The notes: a model not told the origin generated them from the letters alone. A stretch of DNA of 7,218 bases from Candidatus Zixiibacteriota bacterium (GCA_023127875.1 JAGMFA010000104.1:1-7218); one strand, 5' to 3'; counted from the first letter of the stretch, positions 1-5,678 are shown. Numbers and translations are program-made.

Positions 1-555
1 ATCGTCTCACTTCCAGGAACCTATACCGGTTCTATTGGAGTGATTACCGGAAAAATCAGCCTCCAAGGCTTGTATGAGAAGATCGGTTTCACCAAGGAGG
101 TGATCAAGCGAGGGAAACATGCTGATTTTCTTACCACCACTCGTCAGTTCACGGATGAGGAAAGGGAAGTGGTCAAACGTCAGATCAAGGAATTTTATGA
201 TGATTTCGTGCAGAAAGTGGCAGAAGGTCGGGGGATGTCTTATGAAGAAGTCGATGCCATTGGGAAAGGCAGAGTGTGGACCGGAAGACAAGCCAAAGGA
301 AATAGGTTGGTAGACGAATTGGGTGGGATGAACTTAGCTTTGGCCATCGCCAAAGAAAAGGCAGGTATACCTGAAGATGCTGAGGTCGAAATCCTTACTT
401 TGCCCAAAGGGAGAAGATGGCTTGATATCAGGTCTGCGAACGTGTTTTCTTTGTCGCCCGATCTGGATTCGATCATGGAGAAGCTTAAAGAAAGCAATAT
501 CTTTGAGGAGGATCAAATTCTTTTGTTGATGCCGTATGAAATCAAAATAAAATAA
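1..555 (+). CDS. sppA: Signal peptide peptidase SppA (peptidase family S49), C-terminal part
   Basis: The reading frame is open from base 1 and ends at TAA 553-555, giving 184 residues; the N-terminus lies outside the window. Family S49 enzymes are membrane serine peptidases with a Ser/Lys dyad that degrade cleaved signal peptides. The fragment begins in the conserved segment after the nucleophile serine (PGTYTGSIGVI, residues 5-15). It continues with VIKRGKHADF, whose Lys39 aligns with the catalytic lysine of short Bacillus-type SppA, then EGRGMSYEEV, then the hallmark GRVWTGRQAK around Trp93 followed by VDELGG. If this is instead the long two-domain E. coli type, the dyad lysine would sit in the missing half and Lys39 would not be catalytic; the fragment cannot settle this. 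The nucleophile serine is not in view. An internal GTG at 40 is inside a conserved motif and is not a start. The family call is firm. Confidence 0.9.
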   Translation: MVSLPGTYTGSIGVITGKISLQGLYEKIGFTKEVIKRGKHADFLTTTRQFTDEEREVVKRQIKEFYDDFVQKVAEGRGMSYEEVDAIGKGRVWTGRQAKGNRLVDELGGMNLALAIAKEKAGIPEDAEVEILTLPKGRRWLDIRSANVFSLSPDLDSIMEKLKESNIFEEDQILLLMPYEIKIK

Positions 556-613
556 GATAGCCATTAGATGTATTTTTCGAAAAGACTTATTTTTTTGCCC
601 AGATTCACACGTT

Positions 614-673
614 GGTTCGGGGGTGCCCTTCTCCCGCCAAAGGCGGGATCAGGATGAACCCCCACCCCGAACC
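614..673. repeat. Nested inverted repeat with internal GC hairpin
   Basis: The outer arms GGTTCGGGG (614-622) and CCCCGAACC (665-673) are perfect complements, and two more pairs form if G623 is bulged. Inside is a perfect 7-bp hairpin TCCCGCC (632-638), loop AAA, GGCGGGA (642-648). A nearly identical GC hairpin lies inside the palindrome between the M16 genes (2502-2520), so this module is reused within the window. Confidence 0.7.
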
Positions 674-700
674 ATTTATGTCAGTCTGCCAAACCGGGAA

Positions 701-730
701 TTGTTGCGGGGTAAGGGTACCCCGCAACAA
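701..730. repeat. Perfect 13-bp hairpin repeat
   Basis: TTGTTGCGGGGTA (701-713) and TACCCCGCAACAA (718-730) are exact complements around a 4-base AGGG loop. No U-tract follows, so it does not look like a terminator. Its right arm plus flank recurs at 906-925 (GGGTACCCCGyAACAACAGT), where the left arm is missing. That copy looks like a truncated second unit. Confidence 0.75.
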
Positions 731-802
731 CAGTCAAGATCAAAAAAGGGAGAACTGTTTATCTCATCCCCCTCTGACCTCTCCCATCAAGGGGGGGAAA
801 TT

Positions 803-837
803 CCCTCTCCCTTTTGGGGAGAGGGTTAGGGTGAGGG
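803..837. repeat. CCCTCTCCC/GGGAGAGGG hairpin with GGGTGAGGG tail
   Basis: CCCTCTCCC (803-811) pairs perfectly with GGGAGAGGG (817-825) across a 5-base loop, and the right side continues as TTAGGGTGAGGG (826-837). This sequence type (ccctcaccctaaccctctcccc and its complement) is, to my knowledge, a common dispersed intergenic element in many bacterial genomes. Its mobilising enzyme, if any, is not in the window. Confidence 0.65.
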
Positions 838-1011
838 AGATCGGGATGAATAGTAAAGATAAGCTATTGAAACATATAAGCAAATCTTGGGGATACTTGT
901 GGTAGGGGTACCCCGTAACAACAGTGCATTCATACGAATAAACAAACTTAAGCAACAACCCTGTAATCTAATTATACGGCAAAAGTGAGCGCAAAGTATT
1001 TTTGAAAAAGC

Positions 1012-1049
1012 TTGTTTTTTTCGCACAGATTTATATATTCGTAACGAAT
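1012..1049 (+). promoter_or_regulatory. Putative promoter and overlapping 13-bp palindrome upstream of the M16 pair
   Basis: A possible -35 TTGTTT (1012-1017) is 16 bases from a good -10 TATATT (1034-1039), five of six consensus bases. It would give a leader of about 60 bases before the ATG at 1106. A perfect palindrome ATTCGT-A-ACGAAT (1037-1049) overlaps the -10 and the expected start point, a position typical of a repressor site. The -35 is weak, and the organism's promoter consensus is unknown. Confidence 0.35.
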
Positions 1050-1105
1050 TTTAGATTTTATATGATTTTTAAAGATGACCTTTAACCTTTTGCAAGGAGG
1101 TGGTT

Positions 1106-2455
1106 ATGTTTAAATCCATAGGTCGTTGTTTTTTAGCTATTCTGTTTTTACTATTTATCTGCCAGAGCGGATTCGGACAGATAAACTTCCCGGTGGAAAA
1201 GCATGTTCTGGACAATGGTCTGACCGTATTGATCTCTGAGGATCACTCAGCCCCAGTCGTAACTTATCAGGTTTGGTATAAGGTGGGGTCGAAAAATGAA
1301 AGACCGGGGATTACAGGAATCTCTCATCTGTGTGAGCATATGATGGGCAAAGGCTCCAAAAACGTTGCCCCGAGAGAGCATCATCGTTTGATTCAAGCCA
1401 ACGGGGGCATAAGCAACGCCGGGACCTCCTTTGACATAACCTACTATTGGGAGAAACTTGCCAATGACAAACTGGAATTGGCCATTAACCTGGAGTCGGA
1501 AAGACAAAAAAACTTAACTCCCACTCTAAAGAATCTCACCTCAGAAAGGGAGGTGGTCAAAGAAGAAAGAAGAATGGTGGTGGATAACTCTCCTTTTGGA
1601 GCGGTATTCGAACAGTTGCTTAATACCGCTTTTGTGGCTCATCCTTATCATTGGCATATAATCGGTTTTATGACGGACATAGATAACATCACCTTGGACG
1701 ATCTCAAAAATCATTATAAGGTTTATTATGCTCCCAATAATGCGACGGCAATAGTGGCTGGTGATGTGAATCCCAAAGAAGTCATGAAACTGATGCATAA
1801 ATACTATGACGACATTCCAGCTCAGCCACCTCCACCTAAGTTAGGAACGGTGGAACCAGAGCAAAAGGGCGAAAGGATCACCTACATCCATAAGATTGCG
1901 CAGATGCCAGCTTTCATGGTCGGCTATCACCTCCCTGAATTTGGACACCCCGACACTTATCCCCTGAGCGTGGCGGCCAGAATCTTATTTACCGGACAAA
2001 GCTCTCGTCTTTACCAGAAGATGATCTACCAGGATCAATCTGCTTTGCAGGTAGGAGGCGATTGTCTCCTATTGCAGGACCCTGGACTTTTTTATTGTTT
2101 CGCCATCATGCAGCCTGGACACACAGTCGAGGAGGGTAGAAAGACTCTCTTTGAAGAGATCGATAAGCTTAAAAATGAACCGGTAGAGGAAAAAGAACTG
2201 CAAAAAGCCAAAAACCAGCTCGAATCGAAATTCATCTTTAGGCTTCAATCTGTAAAGGATAAAGGTTTCTGGATGGGCTATTATCAAACTTTGCTGGGGG
2301 ATTACAGTAAATTGTTTGAGGAAGCGGAGAAGTTTCAGCAGGTTACAGCCCAGGATGTGATGCGGGTGGCAAACGAATATTTCGACGAAAAAAACAGAAA
2401 TGTGGTGGTATTGGTTCCAGAGATGCCAGAGGAGCAGACCCCTACCCACGAATAA
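1106..2455 (+). CDS. Secreted M16B zinc metallopeptidase, catalytic subunit
   Basis: The product has 449 residues, a normal length for a one-chain, two-domain M16B protein. Residues 1-24 form a signal peptide (basic start, hydrophobic stretch, likely cut after GFG24 before Gln25). The N-terminal domain carries the inverted zinc motif H74-L-C-E77-H78 and, 76 residues later, the third ligand Glu154 in EREVVKEERRM; Glu77 is the expected general base. The C-terminal domain has the SSRLYQKM segment, but the Arg/Tyr pair that binds substrate carbonyls in self-sufficient members is replaced by Ile307 and Leu314. This is the pattern of the catalytic subunit of heterodimeric bacterial M16B enzymes such as Sphingomonas SPH2681/SPH2682. 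The start is ATG 1106, five bases after AAGGAGG (1094-1100). A GTG at 1100 overlaps that site and is rejected. The partner gene follows 155 bases downstream. The natural substrate is unknown. Confidence 0.93.
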   Translation: MFKSIGRCFLAILFLLFICQSGFGQINFPVEKHVLDNGLTVLISEDHSAPVVTYQVWYKVGSKNERPGITGISHLCEHMMGKGSKNVAPREHHRLIQANGGISNAGTSFDITYYWEKLANDKLELAINLESERQKNLTPTLKNLTSEREVVKEERRMVVDNSPFGAVFEQLLNTAFVAHPYHWHIIGFMTDIDNITLDDLKNHYKVYYAPNNATAIVAGDVNPKEVMKLMHKYYDDIPAQPPPPKLGTVEPEQKGERITYIHKIAQMPAFMVGYHLPEFGHPDTYPLSVAARILFTGQSSRLYQKMIYQDQSALQVGGDCLLLQDPGLFYCFAIMQPGHTVEEGRKTLFEEIDKLKNEPVEEKELQKAKNQLESKFIFRLQSVKDKGFWMGYYQTLLGDYSKLFEEAEKFQQVTAQDVMRVANEYFDEKNRNVVVLVPEMPEEQTPTHE

Positions 2456-2577
2456 TACTAAACAAACGCGTTAAATAAAATGTCATTGCGAGTGAAACGA
2501 AGTCCCGCCGTTGGCGGGACCACGCCCTTTCGGGCTCGCAATGACAATGTAAAAACATTTAGTGCGTTTGTATTATT
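2451..2577. repeat. Palindromic TGTCATTGCGAG element between the two M16 genes
   Basis: TGTCATTGCGAG (2481-2492) and CTCGCAATGACA (2535-2546) are perfect 12-bp arms. Inside are two hairpins: GTCCCGCC/GGCGGGAC (2502-2509/2513-2520, loop GTT) and GCCC/GGGC (2524-2527/2532-2535). Outside, ACAAACGC (2462-2469) pairs with GCGTTTGT (2564-2571), and AATAAT (2451-2456, overlapping the M16 stop codon) pairs with ATTATT (2572-2577). The core resembles the widespread 'GTCATTGCGAG' dispersed repeats of bacteria. On the M16 mRNA it would fold into a branched stem that could slow decay or partly attenuate the downstream gene. That role is inferred from position only. Confidence 0.75.
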
Positions 2578-2610
2578 AAAGAGAAAAAATTAACCAAAAG
2601 GAGCTGAAAA

Positions 2611-4020
2611 ATGAGAAAGAAAAGTTTTAAGATAGTTCTGTTGAACGTAATTGTTATCACTTTCCTTCTGCTTTTAACTTCGAGCAATTTTACTAATGCC
2701 TTTGCTCAGGAGATAAAGCTTCCAGAGATTAAGAAGGAGACTTTGGATAATGGCCTAAAGCTGATAGTGATTGAACACCATGAGTTGCCGGTGGTTGCCT
2801 TCAGATTGGTGCTGAAATCGGGTTCAGCCTATGATCCTCCGGGTAAAGCGGGGTTGGCCAATTTAACCGCCGGACTTCTGAGAAAAGGCACCAGGACAAA
2901 AGATGCCACTCAGATTGCAGAGGAAATAGATTTTGTAGGAGGCACCTTGGGTGCCGGGGCAGGTTGGGATGCCACCTTTGCAACCTGCCGCGTGCTCAAT
3001 AAATATTTCGATACCGGCTTGGACCTGTTGGCAGATATCATCCTGAATCCCACCTTCAAGGATGATGAGATAGAGAGATTAAGAAAACAAATCATCGCTG
3101 GAATAATGCAACAAAAAGATGATCCCGGATCGGTAGCAGAAGAAAACTTCAGAAAGTTTGTTTTTGGCGAGCATCCCTATGGTCAACCCCGGGAAGGCAC
3201 CGAGGAAAGTGTCCCGGGCATCACCAGAGATGACATAGTTAATTTTCACAAAACTTATTACGTGCCCAATAATGCCATCTTGGCGGTGGTTGGGGATATT
3301 AAGGCCGACGATGTGCTGAAGAAGGTCAAAAGCAAATTTGGTTTTTGGGAAAGAAGAGAATTTGTTACACCCGACTTTGCCCCGCCTCCCCGGATAAAGG
3401 GACACCAGATACTTCTGGTGGATAAGCCGGATTTAACTCAATCTTACATCAAGATCGGACACTTCGGCATCCAAAGAAAAAGCCCAGATTATTTTCCAGT
3501 CAGGGTGATGAACTACATTTTAGGAGGGGGAGGATACGCCTCTCGCTTGGTGGATGAGGTGAGAGACAAAAGAGGGCTCACCTATGACATACATTCCAAT
3601 TTTGATAGATACAGGTTAAAAGGAGCTTTTACGGTGAGCACCTTCACCCGTATCGATTCAACCCTGGGGGCAATGCAAGCCACCCTGGATCAGATTAGAA
3701 GAATGCGCACCGAAAAGGTCTCGCAGAAAGAACTTTCTGAAACCAGGTCTTTCTATAATGGATATTTTCCTTTACAGTTTGAGACCCCGGAGCAGATCGC
3801 CACACAGATTTTAAACGTTGAGCTCTATGATCTGGGAGAGGACTACATAAAGAATTTCCGCAAGAACATAAATGCTGTGACCGCAGATGACATTTTACGG
3901 GTTGCCCAAAAATATCTGGACCCGGACAACATAAAGCTGGTGGTGGTGAGCAAAGCTGAGGAGCTTAAAACCGGGCTGGAATCCTTGGGTGAAGTCGAAG
4001 TCACCTCATTTTTGAAGTAG
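2611..4020 (+). CDS. Secreted M16B peptidase family protein, non-catalytic (R/Y) subunit
   Basis: The product has 469 residues. A signal peptide (residues 1-32, cut after AFA32 before Gln33) is followed by the M16 opening ETLDNGLKLIV. At the zinc site, GLANLTAGLL gives Asn84, Ala87 and Gly88 where HxxEH should be, so it cannot bind catalytic zinc. The C-terminal domain keeps GGGGYASRL and then R318-DKRGLT-Y325, the Arg/Tyr pair seven residues apart seen in pitrilysin and insulin-degrading enzyme, which binds the substrate backbone. It therefore complements the upstream protein, which has zinc ligands but no R/Y pair. By analogy with SPH2682 it should be the second subunit of a periplasmic or surface heterodimer. 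ATG 2611 follows AAAAGGAG (2596-2603) by seven bases. Gene order and strand fit co-transcription despite the palindrome in the gap. A strong terminator follows. Confidence 0.93.
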   Translation: MRKKSFKIVLLNVIVITFLLLLTSSNFTNAFAQEIKLPEIKKETLDNGLKLIVIEHHELPVVAFRLVLKSGSAYDPPGKAGLANLTAGLLRKGTRTKDATQIAEEIDFVGGTLGAGAGWDATFATCRVLNKYFDTGLDLLADIILNPTFKDDEIERLRKQIIAGIMQQKDDPGSVAEENFRKFVFGEHPYGQPREGTEESVPGITRDDIVNFHKTYYVPNNAILAVVGDIKADDVLKKVKSKFGFWERREFVTPDFAPPPRIKGHQILLVDKPDLTQSYIKIGHFGIQRKSPDYFPVRVMNYILGGGGYASRLVDEVRDKRGLTYDIHSNFDRYRLKGAFTVSTFTRIDSTLGAMQATLDQIRRMRTEKVSQKELSETRSFYNGYFPLQFETPEQIATQILNVELYDLGEDYIKNFRKNINAVTADDILRVAQKYLDPDNIKLVVVSKAEELKTGLESLGEVEVTSFLK

Positions 4021-4040
4021 ACCAGAAACTTTTGCAAGTG

Positions 4041-4081
4041 AAAAAGAAAGGGTGGAACAATGTCTTTCACCCTTTCTTTTT
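4041..4081 (+). terminator. Intrinsic terminator after the M16 pair
   Basis: AAAAAGAAAGGGTG (4041-4054) is perfectly complementary to CACCCTTTCTTTTT (4068-4081). The helix extends inward by one G-U and two A-U pairs, leaving a 7-base loop. The U-rich 3' side is the classic Rho-independent form. The A-rich 5' side means it could also stop minus-strand transcripts coming from the convergent genes. It begins 20 bases after the second M16 stop codon. Confidence 0.9.
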
Positions 4082-4176
4082 GTCAGGGGGGAAATCGCGG
4101 TCGAGCTTTTAGATGCTTGGGGATTACGAAACCCGGAAGCAACGGGGCATCGACAGTTGCGGTTACGGCCGCACTG
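4082..4176. other. Unassigned GC-richer spacer
   Basis: This stretch between the terminator and the HicB remnant is richer in G and C than the DNA to its right. It shows no convincing start, ribosome site or family match on either strand. A plus-strand frame (GEIAVELLDAWGLRNPEATG and onward) stays open through it, but it runs into the antisense of the HicB remnant. It may be debris of another gene. Confidence 0.3.
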
Positions 4177-4341
4177 CTATACTTCTATATATTCAGTAAA
4201 TGATGCTTGTTCTGGAAGAGGAAGTCCATCCTCTTTTAGCCCTTCAATATGAAAGCTAATCGCCTCCCGAATGTTTTTTTCTACTTCCTCGCGGGTAGCT
4301 CCAGTTGCAACTCGCTGTCTCAGGTCAACTGGAAACCGTGG
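4177..4341 (-). pseudogene. Remnant of a HicB-family (UPF0150) antitoxin, C-terminal part only
   Basis: Reading leftward from 4341 to the TAG at 4177-4179 gives 54 codons. They contain VATGATREEVEKNIREAI, then FHIEGLKEDGLPLPE, then FTEYIEV. This is the characteristic end of short HicB antitoxins: a 'tGdT.eEa..NireAi' helix, a 'hlegLkedG.p.P.P' linker and a terminal 'EyieV'. The preceding residues PRFPVDLRQR no longer match the usual 'Y.PDLPGC' segment, the N-terminal strands are absent, and no start codon or ribosome site exists. The frame is closed at 4342-4344 by TAA, which is also the stop codon of the adjoining AT-rich TPR gene. No HicA toxin is recognisable nearby. I infer a hicB gene truncated by the event that placed the AT-rich segment beside it. 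The family call rests on recalled motif similarity. Confidence 0.6.
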
Positions 4342-5222
4342 TTATGCTTGTTTTTTATATTCTTTCAATCTTTTTTCTGCCTCATCTAACCAATAATTAA
4401 TCCCTTCATCCCGATACTGCGGAGGAACTTCATTAAATTTAGATGTGGCATTTTTTAAATATTCTATTGATTTCTGACTATTTTGTAAGTTAAGATATGC
4501 CTCTGCAATAAACATAAGACATTTACCATATTCCATAATTATTCTTGGCAAATGACGGGATACTTTATCTCTTTCAATTATATCAATAGATTCATTCAAG
4601 GCGTTTATTGCTAATTCATTTTCACCTTTCCAAATATAAGCAACCCCAGCATTCATATATTGATTAAAATGATTTTTATCTAGTTCCATTGCGTTTTTAA
4701 GATACTTTAAGGCATTGTCAGCGTCATTTTTGAAGTTTAAAAATATAGAACCAAGAAGCAAATGGGAATACCAATTTTGGGGATCATGATCTATAGATAA
4801 CTTTAACTTTTTAATCGCATTATCAAAATCACCCAATTTAAAATATTTTTGACTTTCTTTGAAATATTCTATCGAATTTATATTAAATTTTATTTTTATA
4901 TTTTTCTTATCTTCTTCTTTACGAATAAATGGTTTTTGTTTTTGGTCTTTTCTGGGAGGCAGAAGATTTGAATCAAAAATTGGATCTAATATTTCTTCGC
5001 TTGCACCAAGGCCTATTAATTTTTTTCTTAATATTTCTTTACCAAGTAATTTTGTGCGAGAATATCCACCAATAAGAATAATTATTAAAATTACAATAAA
5101 TGATAGTAGTAGAATAGCTGATTTCCAAACAATACCAAAAAGAATTAACAAAAAAAACAAAATAATAATAAGTAATCTTCCGGAACTTTTTTTAAGAAAT
5201 TGTCAATTTTATTTTCATTCAT
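4342..5222 (-). CDS. AT-rich membrane-anchored TPR protein, probable -1 frameshift near the N-terminus
   Basis: The uninterrupted frame from TTG 5160 to TAA 4342-4344 gives 272 residues: two hydrophobic stretches in the first 32 residues, a basic, polar linker, then about four tetratricopeptide-like helix pairs (SIEYFKESQKYFKLGDFDNA, ALKYLKNAMELD, NELAINALNESIDII, SQKSIEYLKNATSKF). TPRs bind proteins, so a membrane-tethered scaffold is plausible, but function is unknown. TTG 5160 has no ribosome site. The better start is ATG 5222, whose frame (MNENKIDNFLKK onward) ends at TAA 5145-5147. A -1 shift at T8 (5150-5157) or A7 (5187-5193), both in the right phase, joins it to the TPR frame; a shift at T8 gives 293 residues. 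This could be a programmed shift, slippage, a real mutation or an assembly indel. GC is far below that of the flanks (about a quarter or less in sampled lines), which suggests transfer from elsewhere. Confidence 0.65.
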
Positions 5223-5259
5223 TTTAATTCATATAAGTTCAAGTTTATAAGCATAACTA

Positions 5260-5283
5260 TTCTTATACAGTTCCGTATAAGAA
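5260..5283. repeat. Perfect 9-bp inverted repeat upstream of the AT-rich TPR gene
   Basis: TTCTTATAC (5260-5268) and GTATAAGAA (5275-5283) are exact complements around a 6-base loop. It lies 38 bases before the ATG at 5222 on the minus strand. It could be an operator or a leader hairpin for the TPR gene, or part of a repeat family: TTATACAG recurs at 5263-5270 and 5394-5401, with its complement at 5304-5311. Confidence 0.5.
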
Positions 5284-5303
5284 CCTTTTAATAGCTGAAT
5301 CTG

Positions 5304-5401
5304 CTGTATAAAACACCTCGGAAAGTACCGTAAAAATCAGTAACTGCAATAAATTCAATGGTTTTTTACTCATAGACACGGTCTGTCTGCGTTTTATACA
5401 G
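5304..5401. repeat. 98-bp element with perfect 11-bp terminal inverted repeats
   Basis: CTGTATAAAAC (5304-5314) and GTTTTATACAG (5391-5401) are exact complements separated by 76 bases. Smaller complements lie between them: CGG/CCG around 5319-5330, GTAAAAA (5330-5336) with the T-run and AC ending near 5369, and AGAC/GTCT (5374-5377/5381-5384). A folded RNA or a small MITE-like element would both look like this. A 36-codon minus-strand ORF (5373 to 5263) with a hydrophobic start overlaps it but has no ribosome site. Confidence 0.45.
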
Positions 5402-5443
5402 TCTATATAAACCCCCAATCCACGACCTCTCTACAGGCAGTTT

Positions 5444-5515
5444 GTAGGTCAATCATCCTGAAGGATGGTTGACAATCTTTTTCGTCAAGCAGTTCTGCGG
5501 ACACGCTTGACCTAC
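5444..5515. repeat. Palindromic repeat with GTAGGTCAA/TTGACCTAC ends
   Basis: The outer arms GTAGGTCAA (5444-5452) and TTGACCTAC (5507-5515) are exact complements. Two hairpins are nested within: GTCAATCATCC (5448-5458) with GGATGGTTGAC (5463-5473, one G-U, loop TGAA), and GTCAAGC (5484-5490) with GCTTGAC (5505-5511). The design of outer arms enclosing two hairpins mirrors the element at 2481-2546, so it is probably another dispersed REP-like unit. Confidence 0.6.
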
Positions 5516-5534
5516 GAGACACTTCCTTGTGGAT

Positions 5535-5613
5535 GTTATCATCAGCAAGAGCTTGATTCTGAAGGAGATTCTTATGAAATCTTTCAAGGGCTGGGGATGA
5601 TAACAGCCCCAGC
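5535..5613 (+). other. Structured non-coding segment with alternative hairpins and an 8-codon ORF
   Basis: GTTATCATC (5535-5543) pairs with GATGATAAC (5596-5604). Within this helix AGCTTGA (5550-5556) pairs with TCAA..GCT (5584-5592, two G's bulged) and AGATT (5566-5570) with AATCT (5578-5582), making a 70-base stacked stem. A competing GC-rich hairpin GCTGGGG/CCCCAGC (5590-5596/5607-5613) cannot form at the same time. Inside the stem GAAGGAG (5561-5567) precedes ATG 5574, which opens MKSFKGWG followed by TGA and TAA. The layout resembles a leader-peptide switch, but no plus-strand gene lies downstream, and an inert repeat is equally possible. Confidence 0.3.
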
Positions 5614-5678
5614 GAGCACAAATTTCTGTTTGGGAAATACCTCCTGCTATTATCGATGCATCGTTAAACATTGTTGTC

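Larger units (their letters stand above)
570..1033. repeat. Cluster of palindromic intergenic repeats bounded by 38-bp near-duplicates
   Basis: This covers most of the 550-bp gene-free gap between sppA and the first M16 gene. Copies at 570-607 and 996-1033 are both 38 bp and match at about 32 aligned positions: GTATTTTT, an AAAAG run, CTT, seven T's, a GC-containing tetrad, then AGATTyA. Between them lie three hairpin units, listed separately, and a 20-bp direct repeat (715-734 and 906-925, 19 of 20 identical). I see no credible gene here. Frames that stay open, such as 612-905, only translate the repeats. The arrangement may be stacked small non-autonomous elements, or one insertion that duplicated its flanks. 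Confidence 0.6.
5223..5678. other. Gene-free interval between the two minus-strand TPR genes
   Basis: About 455 bases contain the four inverted-repeat elements annotated separately and the 10-bp palindrome CGATGCATCG (5654-5663). Composition changes near 5404 from AT-rich to ordinary, which probably marks the right edge of the AT-rich segment. Minus-strand frames at 5403-5621 and 5453-5671 translate straight through the palindromes and show no family features. I see no terminator with a U-tract after the lipoprotein gene. Confidence 0.5.

Noticed and set aside
612..905. Plus-strand ORF across the repeat cluster, ending in a 19-codon reading with a GAGGGAG site before ATG 846 (MNSKDKLLKHISKSWGYLW)
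   Set aside because: Most of the frame only translates palindromic repeats. The ribosome-site match comes from the repeat tail itself, and no family resemblance supports a peptide gene.
1100..1105. GTG at 1100 as start of the first M16 gene
   Set aside because: It overlaps the Shine-Dalgarno AAGGAGG. ATG 1106 has correct spacing and gives a better signal peptide.
4052..4252. Plus-strand ORF containing GEIAVELLDAWGLRNPEATG
   Set aside because: It begins inside the terminator loop, has no ribosome site, and its second half is antisense to the HicB-like remnant.
4859..5227. Long plus-strand frame opposite the AT-rich TPR gene
   Set aside because: Low-complexity Phe/Ile/Asn antisense of an AT-rich gene, with no start signal.
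5590..5613. GCTGGGG/CCCCAGC hairpin as the lipoprotein gene terminator
   Set aside because: No U-tract follows on the minus strand, and it lies 65 bases beyond the stop within a repeat-rich stretch.
5403..5671. Two 72-codon minus-strand ORFs
   Set aside because: They read through nested palindromes and hairpins, overlap each other in different frames, and show no domain or plausible start context.
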